From: Primulina eburnea
Lineage: Eukaryota > Streptophyta > Magnoliopsida > Lamiales > Gesneriaceae
Length of the DNA: 64,000 nucleotides
Assembly: GCF_022965805.1 (NCBI RefSeq)
Contig: NC_133108.1
Span: 39,068,051 to 39,132,050 of the forward strand
Direction: 5' to 3'
Part shown: in pieces, positions 33,276 through 45,000 of the stretch
Layout of the letters: each line of letters begins with the position of its first letter
Numbering within the stretch: the first letter of the stretch is position 1
Notes under the pieces: model-generated
What the model was told of the DNA's origin: nothing
Database searches by the model: none
The model's input: the letters and a program-made list of their open reading frames with translations, nothing else
Translations under genes and position numbers: made by a program

Positions 33276-36063
33276 AATGCATACCTTCATTTTAGGCCAG
33301 TGAAAAAGATGTATGGTGAGGGTTAAAAATATGGCTTTGATTACAATAGAAGCATGAAGGTTTTGCCGAGTGAATGAAAAGATGAGAGATATTGGAGATT
33401 TTATTGGCAATATTGTGAATAAGGAATCTTAAATATCCCTATGACAGATTTGGGTATGAATACCCTTCAAGAGTCAGCCTTTTAGTTACTGAGATTATAA
33501 ATATCTTAGCTGCGATCATCTGGCCTGGGGACAAGAGATCTGGCTACTGACATTAGAAGTTCTTGTACAAGTGTTGGGAGGGAGGATTTAGAAATGTGGA
33601 AACTTGAAACATTTGGTCTTAAGAAATCCCCATCTTAACTTCGCATTATTTCCTTGTAATGCATGGTCAGTTTATGCAGTGATACACACTTGTGTATATG
33701 CTTTCAGGGAATAGGAATCTTGTGCGTTTGAAAGTGTTATAGATCAATCTTATATCTGATGCAACTGGAATGCAGGGAGGAAATCAGCCATTTGGTGGCA
33801 ATATTAAATTCTAGGCTGGACATTGAGTCAGAGAAGCAATCAAGAAGGGATGATAGAGGAGACAGTGAGCAGGTTCGGTGGATTCATGAAATTCCAAGTA
33901 CGCTCGCAGCAGATATACGCCATGCTATGGATAGAGACACACTTGGCACTTTCCCTGAAAAATCAGATGTGAGGGCGCCTTTATCTATTTCCCCTTCTGA
34001 TTTTATTACTTTACCTACGCAGAGCTTTTTAGTTGGTGATCTTTTCATCAAGATTTATGTTTGAATTCATAATTTTTTTGTATGATATGTGTGTGTGTGT
34101 GTGTGTATATACAAATGATAAATTTGATGGAAGACACTTTATTTAGCTCTCATATGAGTAGTGCGCTAAGTATTAATCCAAGGGGTGCAAAGAAGTCACA
34201 TATTTAGTTTTCATGTAATACCTTGTGTGAGCTTATGTGAAGAAGTACATGTAATTCTCTTGTGGCTCTTGGATTAAGGGCGGAGGCATTACTTGTAGCA
34301 TCGAAGGACCTGCACAGTGAATATGATATATTAGTGCCAATAATGCCGTGACAGAAACTATCGAGTGTTGGACCCATTGGAATTGGACTTTGGGCTCAAA
34401 TGTTTGCGTCTCTTGATACGGATTTCTCTTAAATTGTATAGAGAAAGATAATAAATATGGAGAAATATTTTAATAAGTTTAAAAATTTTGAAAAATAGAA
34501 AACTGAAATGTGCAAATCTTGAAAACAGAATATTAAAATAAAAAAAAAGTAGTTTGTCATTCATTAGGTTGGGGAAGCTTTGACAAACCGTTGACTGTGT
34601 CTGCCTGAGTTTACACTGCATCAGATCTGGAATCCCCTCGCAATTTTCATGTATAGAAGTCACTAATTCACAAAATTGTGCAGGTTCCGGTTGGAGTTGG
34701 TGCTTCTCCAATTGATATTGCTCGTGCGTATATGGCTGGCCGCACTTTAGAACAAGGCCACAATCTTCTTAGTTGCACATCAAAAGGTGAAAGAGCTGAA
34801 CCAAGCAACAAATTTTCACAACAGCCACCTGTGCCATCACCTTTACCTACGTCATCCATTTGTTGGCCTGGTGCCATACTCAATGATCACCATGGTTACA
34901 ACACACCACAGAGTCAGAGTAGCAGATACGGGCTTCGTGATTTTCCAAGAACTCCTTATGCTAGAACTATCTCGTCGAGGTCCACAGCTAAGGTATATGA
35001 GGTTATGGTTGAAGTTTATGCATAAAGATTATTTGTCTTTGTTATCTAAATGTTATTTGTTGGTGCAGTTAAATGCCAATAGCAGTTTTGCTAACACATT
35101 AACCCCCTTTAAACAATCTCCGACTTCCATTTATGGCCAGGTACAACCTTTGATTTTTCTTATTGTGGTTCTTCACTTGTGTTGCATTAGTTATATCTTA
35201 TTGTACGTAGTTAAATCTGTTCAGGAATACAGTTTGGGTATGAGAGGTGAACTTGTGTCTTCTAATGTAAAATTAATAATACCTAGATGGATTCTTGGCT
35301 AAATCCATGACTATGTTAGCGAATGTGCATGAGTTGTTCTCTATGAGCATCTAAAATGACTTTCAGGCAAGGTCGACGGTCGACAGTGTTGATGTCTGTG
35401 GATCTGTGGGCCCTGTTCGCCACATCAGGAAGAAATTTGATTCAGAAGTCCGTCCCGGAGAATCTATGATCCTGAGCTCACTTAAGGATGTTCCATCAGA
35501 AAATTTAAATTCCAATTCTTTTAGCGGTTTCTTGCTTACTACCAATAAAAATCTGGAACCTGGTAAAAAAAGTTGCACTTCAAAATGCTTAACAGATGCC
35601 AATGCATCAGGTTTCTCTGATAGGGTTTTACAAAATGCAAATTCATTCTGCAGTCCGGCGGTTAAAAGAATATTGGAACACCTGGATAGAAAAAAACCGA
35701 CACCTAAAGAAAAAGAAGCTGAAATAAAATTGGTGACTGAATGGAAAAAAATTTCTTCCGATGCCGATGATACCGTTCACGAGGAAAACATAAGCTCACT
35801 TCACTCAGGTGAGCTTGCTTCTCTTAAGAATGCTGGTTTATCTGGCCTTAATTCCCCTTTGGAAATTAACAAAGGTAGCAGCAGTTCCAATTATTTTTTA
35901 AGTTAAATGACAAAGGCATGGATATGGCAGCTAAAGATGCAGTCAATGTGAATCCTAAGGCTCCTAGCACCATCTTTGTTAATTCTGGCATGGTACCTGG
36001 TGCAAATGCAGTGTCATCTTTAGGTTTTGGGGCATCTTCTGGTCATGTGGGCAAGAATTCAAA

Positions 36064-36189
36064 TGAGGTATTTAATCTTTTTCAGAGTGCTGGTTTTTAA
36101 ATTATGTGGTGGTTTCTTTTTCCCCATGAGGTATTCAATCTTTTTCAGAGTGCCGGTTTTTAAATTATGTGGTGGTTTTTTTTTATGTG
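36064..36189 (+). repeat. 63-bp tandem duplication covering a splice donor
   Basis: TGAGGTATTTAATCTTTTTC at 36064 recurs at 36127 with few changes, and the similarity runs on for about 60 bp. The exon-5 donor (GAG/GTATTT at 36067/36068) lies in the first copy, so a second donor-like site exists at 36130/36131. Confidence 0.8.
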
Positions 36190-38247
36190 CTTTGTATCTG
36201 TTGTCACATCATTGATTATCTATTGTCATATCATTGAAGATCGATGACTTGACTAGCATGACAATGAAGCACGACCTCTTACGGGTTGACATAGCTGTAT
36301 AAGATAGTGGCTGCTGACAAAAAAAGAACAAAAAAATTGGCAACCTACTGAATTGAGCTGAAGCACAAGCAAAGCATCATATAGCTGCAATAAATGCTAG
36401 ATGCTATATTGTGCTATAGATTTCTTTGTTCTACAATTAGCCTGGTAAAAATTGTTCTTAACCGTTAAAAGCTGCTGCCATCCTTACGAATTTGGTGATG
36501 TTTTGGAACAGTACTCTTTCTCCATGCTTAATACTGGAACTTGGAATATGACACTGAAGCAAATCTCTAATGTTGATTCATCTGCACCCGGAAGATTGTA
36601 GTTTCATTAATGCCTTAATGATGGCCTTGCTTGACACACCAACCTTCAATTCATGGGCTTTGTTGGGACAAACACGTCACCACCTAAGATGGTATGAACA
36701 CGATAAAGGCGACCAATAGAGGCTGCAGTTAGGAGATGCGAGACCATGACTAGCACCCATATTGAAAGACAGAAAAAAGACTTGAATGCTAACAATTAAA
36801 CATGATATGCATTATCTAAATATAGATGATGATATAATAGGAGATAAAGCACAATGGGGTAGGAGGATCCATATCAAGGCTTGTGTATGGTTAGTTTCAA
36901 TCATATTTTGAACCATTTGTTGAGCATGCAAGGCAAGTTTTACTAACTTATAAGTCATTCTGGTTTCTGTTGCATATCTAATTCAAGATATACGATGTGT
37001 GAGGAAACATTTCGAGGTCCTAACTGTATTGAAAAAATATGTCCATATTTACCGATACAAGTTGGAATTTATGTCACCAAGCAGTTCTTTCCACCCGAGT
37101 CTTATGTCAAAAGTCATCACATTTGTCAGTGATTTTTATTGCCATAGAAACATGGGTTTCAACTGCAACTAAGACATAGAAAGTTTGTTTACATTCTTAG
37201 TGTCTGAAATTTTTGACTTATAGTAGTCTGAATGTTTTTGCTCTTCCAAAAGGCAAATATTAGATTGTAGTAATCCGAAGAAAACATGTAGGTAGCGTGC
37301 TAAATAAATGACAGATGTAGATCGTGGACAAACATATATGATCTCAATTATAATTTTCTACCTTCGAATTTTTATCTGGATTACAGTTAACTTGCACGTC
37401 AGTACTCTTAACCACATTTTTTCTTATTACAGAATGCTTTTCTTACAACTAGCCATGGACAGGAAAAAAATGTGATTTTTCCTCACACACGTCTGAGTAA
37501 TGGACCTGATGTGAAGGCTTCCACCAATTCTACTGCTTCAGGGCTTTCAAAGAATCACGAGACTAAGCCTTCTTTGCCATCAATTTCCATCAACAAGCAT
37601 GAAATTCGTGCTTTTAACTCGGACAATGTCCCGGGATTCACTTTCCCCGTATGTACTGCTGCTGGTGTTCTTTCTGAACCACCAACAACACCTTCCATCC
37701 TGCCATCTACAAGTATTACTCCTCAGGCCTGCTTACAGTTTCGGAGCAAATAAATCAAATCCAAGTCTTATTTTCTCTTTTCCATCTACTAGCAATGCCT
37801 CGATGAATGATGCATCTGATCTGAAGTTCAGCTTTGGTTCGGATGAGAAGACTAGGTTGTCCTTTAGCTCGATCGATGCCGATGCCATCTGCTGCTAAAT
37901 AGGGACTTCTTTCTTCCATTATGACTGAGAATTTGATAATTTGTTGCTCATATGTTTTCTAGCTGACTTGGTTGTTCTAATATTTTTCTTTTTAAATTTC
38001 ATAACTCAATCCTTGTGCCATTTTGTTTTTCAGTTAGTGCTATTTTTGAATAATATTCATGATAAAGATATATGATATGATGTTATGTTGTATTATTCTT
38101 GTAATTTTATCAAATTAGTTATAATTTATATGACTAAAATAACGCCATTGTTAGGATCGTTTAATTATCTAGCAAAATGGTTTTCTCAGATCTTGTTTTA
38201 TTCGAAGTTTGATTAAAATGTCCAGTTATATGTATAAATTATGAGCA

Positions 38248-38427
38248 AAGACTTGTGTTAGACGGTCTCGTGAGTCGTATTTTGTGAGACGGATCTCTTA
38301 TTTGAGTCATCCATGAAAAATATTACTTTTTATGCTAAGATTATTACTTTTTATTGTGAATATCAGTAAGATTGACCCGTCTCACAGATAAATATTCGTG
38401 AGACCGTCTTACAAGAGACTTACTCTA
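38248..38427. repeat. Foldback repeat family, copy D (inverted)
   Basis: Runs in the opposite direction to copy A: GACGGTCTCGTGAGTCGTAT first, TGAGTCATCCATGAAAAA inside, and TTCGTGAGACCGTCTTACAA last. Confidence 0.75.
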
Positions 38428-39071
38428 AATTATGAGTGTTGGGGGTAAAGTTTGCATCGTTTCTTATTATTTATTAAAAATATTCATAATAAAGTTAAAT
38501 AGTGTATGTTATTTTGTCTTTTTCTGTAGTTTTAAATCTAATTTTTTAAAATTGCAATTTAGATACTTTGTTTTTTTTTAAAAAAAATTATTTTAAATTA
38601 TATTTCAGTCTTTAATTAATTTTTACAATTATGAAATCCACAATTAAGTATAAGAATTTCAAATTCATGTATGAAATTTTACTAATTTTTATCATATTAT
38701 CTCGATTAAAATTTAAATCAAATTAATTATAAAAAATTATACAAACATACAACACGTCTTAACATTACAATATCATACATGAAAAATGAAACAAATAATG
38801 TATAAAGTACAAAGGAGCGTTGAAATTGGAAGAGAAATGGAGAAGTGTGTTGTCCAAAACTATCGAGAGATTAAAAGTGTCAGGGAATGACATTCGTTTA
38901 GGTACAATTAATTAAAGCGACATAAATCCTTAAACAGACATGAATTTGACGTTTCAGATCCCCTCGAGCCGTCCTATCCAACCACCATCCCTATTCTTCC
39001 TCAATTTAACTACATTAAATAAATTATTTTAAAATAAATAAAATTTGTACATTTATTCAAAAAAAATTAAA

Positions 39072-39233
39072 GTAAAAACTTGTGTGAGACGATCTCTCGG
39101 ATAGTATTTTGTAAGACAGGTCTCCTATTTGGGTCATCCATGAAAAAATATTACTTTTTACTATAAATATCGATAGAGTTGACCCGTCTCACAGATAAAG
39201 ATTCGTGAGACCGTCTCACAAGAAACCTATTCT
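39072..39233. repeat. Foldback repeat family, copy E (inverted)
   Basis: Same orientation as copy D: TTGTGTGAGACGATCTCTCG, GGGTCATCCATGAAAAAATA, and TTCGTGAGACCGTCTCACAA. Confidence 0.75.
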
Positions 39234-40849
39234 AAAAAAAATTATATGATAATACTACTTAGAACTGTGTTAGTCAAAATTTTGAAACTTAACGATTAAT
39301 GATATTGTTTGTGCAATTTTTTTCGCATGTTTTTATGACACCTACGAAACGTATCTTGTATGAATATGGCTAAAGTCGCTACACTTATTACAAATTTAAA
39401 ACTAATATAATGCTAATCTCATGAATTTTAAATTATTACTGATATATTACCAAATTTATATATTTAATTAATTTAGATTATATCCTTGTTGTATATTACC
39501 AAATATATGTAGAATTTTATAAATAATTCCTAATTCAATTAAGGTAAAAAGAAAAAAAAAAGGGTTAATTTTGCAAATCAGTTACAACATAAAGTATCAA
39601 TAAAAATAATTTTATAATTTAGATCTTTTGATTTTTCAAGTAAATAAGTTTTCTCTTCACAAATCTAGTTATAAAAATTCAATTCCTAATTAAACATAAT
39701 TATTGCAATAAATTTTATTTGAAGTTTTCACATATATGAGATTGGAATCCAGCTGCCAAACAAAGGTGGTCCATGGTTCTTTCTTTCTTCTTCTTATTTT
39801 TTCTTTTTTTTAACCAACTGAGGAAGAATTTGCAAGTTGATAAAACCCGGTGGTCGAATTTTCTATCTCCAAAGAAAAACACTCCGATCTCCTATCATAA
39901 AAATTCCCAATTCGTCTTTTGGTGCTTCAACTCTTATATAAAGTTCTTGTTTCGACAATTCAAAAGTTGGAGAAGTTTTTTTAACTAAAAAATCGATATT
40001 AAAAATCATTCAATTCAGGGTTTTTTATTCTGTCAAAGCGTTTTTTTTAATCTTAAGCTTTTTATAATTATTTTTTTAGGAATCAAAGCTGCTTATTTAA
40101 TGGTGCCTCCCAGTACAGGGACATCGAAAGGATTTTTCTCTCTTTCTTTACAACAGGTGAAGCTTAGTCACTTTTCCCCATTGTTTGGTTTAATTCTTTG
40201 AAAATGTTTTTTTCTGGTTCAAAACTTATATTCTAATTCCATATATATAATCTTCTATAATTCAAAATGATAGAAAACATCCTTTTAAAAAGTAAAGGTT
40301 TATAATTTGACTTTAGGGAAAACTATATTTTTTTGTCATGCACATTTACATTTTGCGATTTTGATAATATTTAGTTTTTCGTCATATCAGCACTCTCGAT
40401 TAAAAAAAAAAACTAAAATTGTCAAAGATTGAAAGATATTAGAAAACAAAAATTATAAAAGAAGTAAAAATGTAGTTTCCTCGTTTACGGAAATAAGACA
40501 GAACGGGGTGGATCAAGTACTTTCAGAAGTCATAAATCACGACGAGCTAGGATAAAGGATCCCATTGATGCGGTTCGTTGCCAGCGCCAAAATTTTCCCA
40601 TCCCTTATCACAACCACATTTATTTTGAGCAACAACCCAATAGTAAATAAAACCTTAAAATTAATTTTAAAGAATTGTATTGATTAAATTTTATTTTTAA
40701 AAACTATTGAAATTCCATAATGTTTGGTGGTGGTTTTATTATTTTATTATTTTTTATTTTTTTAAATAAAGTGGATGGTGGGGATTTGAAACTAAAGCAA
40801 AAATCCACCATCAATGGTGGACGCTCCGCGGATAATTTTAAATTTTTGT

Positions 40850-41277
40850 TAAATTATTATTATTAGTATTTGCTTTTTTAGAATTCAAACACATATCTTA
40901 TTTAATAAATAAGACCTAGGAGGACATATAAAAAATGTGAATTGAAACTCAAATTCAATAATTTGAAAGATACTTCGCTTTAAAATGGTGAACCCGTCAA
41001 TCAATTTTTTTTTTACAAAAAATCTTTAGTTGTAAAATATTTTATAATTTATCTTTAAATTTTTTTTATTATTTTTATTGTTTTAAAAAATTCTTTAATT
41101 ATTTAAATATGTGTTGGTTTAATTTAAAAAAAAAAACTAAAAATTTAGTACAAGTTTATCTTTCAAATTATTGAATTTGAGCTTCAATATTTGTTTTTGG
41201 TATGTCATCTCAAGTCTTATTTTATTAAATAATATATGTTTCCAAAATATAAAAAACAAATAATAATAATAAAAATA
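40850..41277. repeat. Long imperfect inverted repeat (foldback element)
   Basis: The left arm (about 40850-40972) and right arm (about 41155-41277) are reverse complements with scattered mismatches and small gaps. Shared segments include CTCAAATTCAATAATTTGAA and TTATTTAATAAA. The 180-bp spacer is AT-rich and non-coding. The fold would be a 120-bp hairpin. Confidence 0.65.
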
Positions 41278-41713
41278 TTTTTGAATTTTTTTAAAATTAA
41301 TTTTTTTAAAAAAACCCGAGGTGGCGGCGTGGAAGTGGTTGAAGTATTTGAAGAAAGTGGCACCATAATTAGAATGAAGACCACACGGTGGAAAGTATAA
41401 ACGAATGGATTACATAGCTTTATGTTAAAATATGGAACTCTTATGAGACGCCATATTTTGGGAAGGAGTATGCATTTTGTACAATGTTCTCATACATCTG
41501 TATTTGTGAGATAGGTCGATCTGATCCATATCTATAATGAAAAATAATATATCTTACACAAAAACAATATCTTTCACTCAAATCAACATAATTTTCAAAA
41601 CATAACTAACAAAAAAAAATATTCTTATAGTGAAAAATAGTAATTTAGACGTTACAAATATTTATTTCTCATGAGTCGTAGATCTGTCTAACGGAATTAA
41701 TCAGTGCTATCTC

Positions 41714-42017
41714 TGATAGGAGCTTGTTCGAGAAAGCTGATCTCCTAAGAACACAAGAAGGTTGAGAGAGAATTTTACAGAGGAAGAAGAAGAATTTGGG
41801 ATTTTATTTATGAATGCCGCTTCATACACAATTCCTAGTTATTTATAGAGCTTACACGTATGCCTCCAATATACCTATACTTGTTTATTTCCCTATGGTT
41901 GACTTATCTATTATTTCTTTATTGGACTATTTAGAAGTTACATAGTCTACCAACTTCTTAGGAATACTCTTCACCCTTGTGCTCTTGCTCCTTTCTCCAC
42001 TGCTTGTAGTCGTATCA
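41714..42017 (-). repeat. 3' LTR of gypsy element 2
   Basis: Begins TGATAGGAGC and ends GTCGTATCA on the + strand. The neighbouring ACCCCC (minus GGGGGT) is the polypurine tract side. It also encodes the last 30 codons of gag-pol. A TATA-like TATAAATA lies on the minus strand near 41840-41848. Confidence 0.93.
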
Positions 42018-45000
42018 TTACCCCCTGTATTTGGAAGCACCTTGTCCTCAAGGTGGAAATCTGGGTAAGCATGCCGAAACCAGGTGAGGTCCTCCCACGA
42101 TGTTTCTTCTAATGGTAATCCATCCCACTGAACCAAAATTTGAGGAATCCAAGAGTGATCCTTCTTGATTCGTCTCACATTAAGTACGGCAAGAGGTGTT
42201 AACAATGGCTGATTGTCGACTGATGTAGAAGGCAATTGTAATATGTCAACACCCTCTGGATTGGGGCACCCCTTGAGAACCGAAACATGGAAAATGGGAT
42301 GGATTTTGCTGTGGGTTGGTAATGCAAGTTTGTAAGCAACAGGACCCACGCGCTTCAAAATCTGAAAGGGCCCATAAAACCTTTTACTGAGTTTAGTAAA
42401 TTTCTGGCCAGAGATTGAACTCTGCCGATGTGGCTGCAACCGTATATAACACCATTGTCCTGCCTCGAAAATGACCTCTCGACGATGCTTATCAGCCTGC
42501 ACTTTCATTTTAGACTGAGCCTTTTCTAAATTTGTTTGTAGCAATTGCAATATGGTATCCCTATCCTTCAGCAACTGATCAACGGCCTCCACCGACGAGG
42601 AATCCAAAATATAGGAGGGTAGGGAAGGTGGTGATTTACCAAACACTGCTTCAAAAGGAGACATTAAAATGGCCGAATGAAAGCTAGTGTTGTAACATAA
42701 TTCGGCCCATGGTAAAAAAATAAACCATCTGGTAGGGGAGTCCGACACAAAGCAACGAAGATATTGTTCCAAGCAACGATTCAAAACCTCTGTTTGCCCA
42801 TCAGATTGTGGATGGTATGCGCTGGACACCCGTAATGACGTACCACTGCTGTTAAACAAGTCTCTCCAGAATCTGCTTAAGAAGATTGGATCACGATCCG
42901 AAACGATGGACTTCGGAAAGGAGTGATGTTTCACAACAATATCAGTGAATAAGGAAGCCACATGAGTTGCTGTAAAGCGCTCCTTTAATGCACCGAAATG
43001 GGCATACTTGGAAAGACGATCAACAACCACCAAGATTACAGAAAAGCCATGAGAAGGTGGCAATCCCGTGATGAAATCCATGGAGACATCCTCCCAAATG
43101 TTTCGAGGAATTGGAAGAGGTTGCAATAGTCCTGCAGCCTTGTCTGTACTGTACTTTGTCTGTTGACACACATGGCAATTGGCAACATAATTCTGCACAT
43201 CCTTGTTCATTTTAGGCCAATAAAAACAAGCAGCCAGACGTGAAAGAGTCTTCTTGACTCCGCCATGACCTGCCAAGGGAGTATTGTGGAACTCAAAAAG
43301 CACCTTTGGTTTTAAAGGAGAAGCAGGGTTAAGGCACAATCGGTGGTGTTTGTAGAGGAGACCGTTCCTAAGTAGGAAAGGACGAGGGCATGAACCGGAA
43401 GAATTAGTGTTGACGAGAAGATATTGATAAAATGAATCACTACGCACCTCAGCCTTTAAATCAGTCAGGAATGGAAAAATAGGCCCTGTAAAAGCAAGAG
43501 TTGAAGAAGGAATATTATTGGAATCGGAAACAGCTTCAAATTGCCGAGATAAAGCATCAGCGACAACATTTGTGTTCCCAGGTTTATATATCACCTCAAA
43601 ATCATACCCCATAAGCTTGACAATGTATCGTTGTTGGTCTGGTGTATGTAAGGCTTGGGTAAGGATGTCCCGTAAGCTTTGGTGGTCAGTGATGATAGTA
43701 AAGTGATGGCCAATGAGGTATTGTCTCCATTTAGTAACAGCATGGGTTATGGCTAACAATTCCCGGACATAAGTTGAAGCTTTGGTCAGTTTGGTGCTAA
43801 GCTTTTTGCTGTAGTAAGCTATAGGATGATTGGATTGCATAAGGACAGCCCCAATTCCTGTCCCAGAAGCATCCGTTTGAACTTGAAAGGGAAGGGAAAA
43901 ATCAGGAAGTGCTAAAACCGGAGTTTGTGTTAAGGCTAATTTAAGAGAGTCAAAAGAATGTTGGGCTTCTAGCGACCACCCGAATTGATCTTTTTTGAGA
44001 AGATCAGTAAGAGGGGCTGCTATTGAGGCATATCCCTTCACAAATTTCCGGTAATAACCCGTGAGGCCCAAGAATCCCCGTAAAGATTTCAGTGTTTTGG
44101 GATGAGGCCACTCTCGGATAGCAAGAAGTTTAAGAGGATCCGGTTCTACCCCTTGAGCCGAGATAACATGGCCCAAAAAATCAATTGAGGTTTTCCCAAA
44201 AGAGCACTTGGACATTTTGGCTAAGAAGGAATTCTGTTGGAGACAGTTCAAGATTGTGTTTAGATGTCCGAGGTGAAGACTCCAGGTCTGGCTAAAGATT
44301 AAGATATCATCGAAAAAAACAATGACAAATTTCCGAAGATATGGTTTAAAAAGGTTATTCATGGTGGCTTGGAAAGTGGAGGGAGCATTTGTGAGCCCAA
44401 AGGGCATGACAACGAATTCATAGTGACCGTCGTGAGTTCGAAATGCTGTTTTAGGAATGTCACGGGGATGAATGCGAATTTGATGATAACCCGCACGCAA
44501 ATCTATTTTGGAAAAAAATGAAGCTCCATGGAGTTCATCCAGAAGTTCATCAACGGTTGGGATTGGAAATTTGTCCTTGACAGTAACAAAATTTAAAGCT
44601 CTGTAATCCACACAAAAACGCCAAGTCCCATCTTTTTTTTTTACTAAAAGAACTGGAGATGAAAATGGGCTCTGACTAGGACGGATTAATCCAGAATGTA
44701 GCATTTCTGCCACCAGTTTTTCAATCTCCGCTTTTTGAAAGTGTGGGTATCTATACGGCTTTACGTTGACAGGGTTAGTGTTTGGGAGCAAATGGATTTT
44801 ATGGTCGATTAGGCGGTGAGGGGGAAGTGCTTTTGGTTCGTCAAATACAGCCTTGTACAAGTTAAGCAAAGAAGAAAGCTCACCCATGTCAGGAACTACC
44901 TGATTCCCTGGACCCTGAGAAGTGGAAACAGAGAGCAGCTGGAAACACTCTGAAATACCATCAACCTTGGCCAACTTGCGTACTTGATGAACCTGAAGTT

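Larger units (their letters stand above)
32846..37898 (+). pseudogene. NUP1/NUP136-like nuclear basket nucleoporin gene, frameshifted
   Basis: Exons inferred from GT/AG sites: 32846-32943, 33776-33968, 34684-34992, 35069-35140, 35367-36067 and 37433-37898. Recognisable pieces are RSSEERGGIRYDSQFLRIEE and IKGRTFSR, EEISHLVAILNSR, GASPIDIARAYMAGR, RTPYAR, GSVGPVRHIRKKF, ILEHLDRKKPTPKEKE, FSFPSTSNAS and LKFSFGSDEKTRLSFSS before the stop. In plants this pattern belongs to NUP1/NUP136, an FG nucleoporin of the nuclear basket at the inner nuclear envelope. The usual N-terminal exon is not found. The frame breaks at a six-T run (35894-35899) and again near 37720-37745. Only a few FG motifs remain, so it is much shorter than full-length NUP1. 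Either a pseudogene or a diverged short paralogue; sequencing error in the T run is possible. Confidence 0.7.
37899..41713. other. Gene-free AT-rich interval
   Basis: Contains foldback repeat copies D and E, a large imperfect inverted repeat (40850-41277) and, near 41480-41690, a possible badly degraded copy of the foldback family. A short frame at 40100-40157 starting MVPPSTGTSKGFFSLSL ends at a donor-like CAG/GTGAAG, but nothing downstream supports a gene. I see no other coding sequence. Confidence 0.5.

Noticed and set aside
39773..39988. 71-codon Phe-rich frame
   Set aside because: It is a low-complexity translation of T-rich DNA, without supporting exons or motifs.
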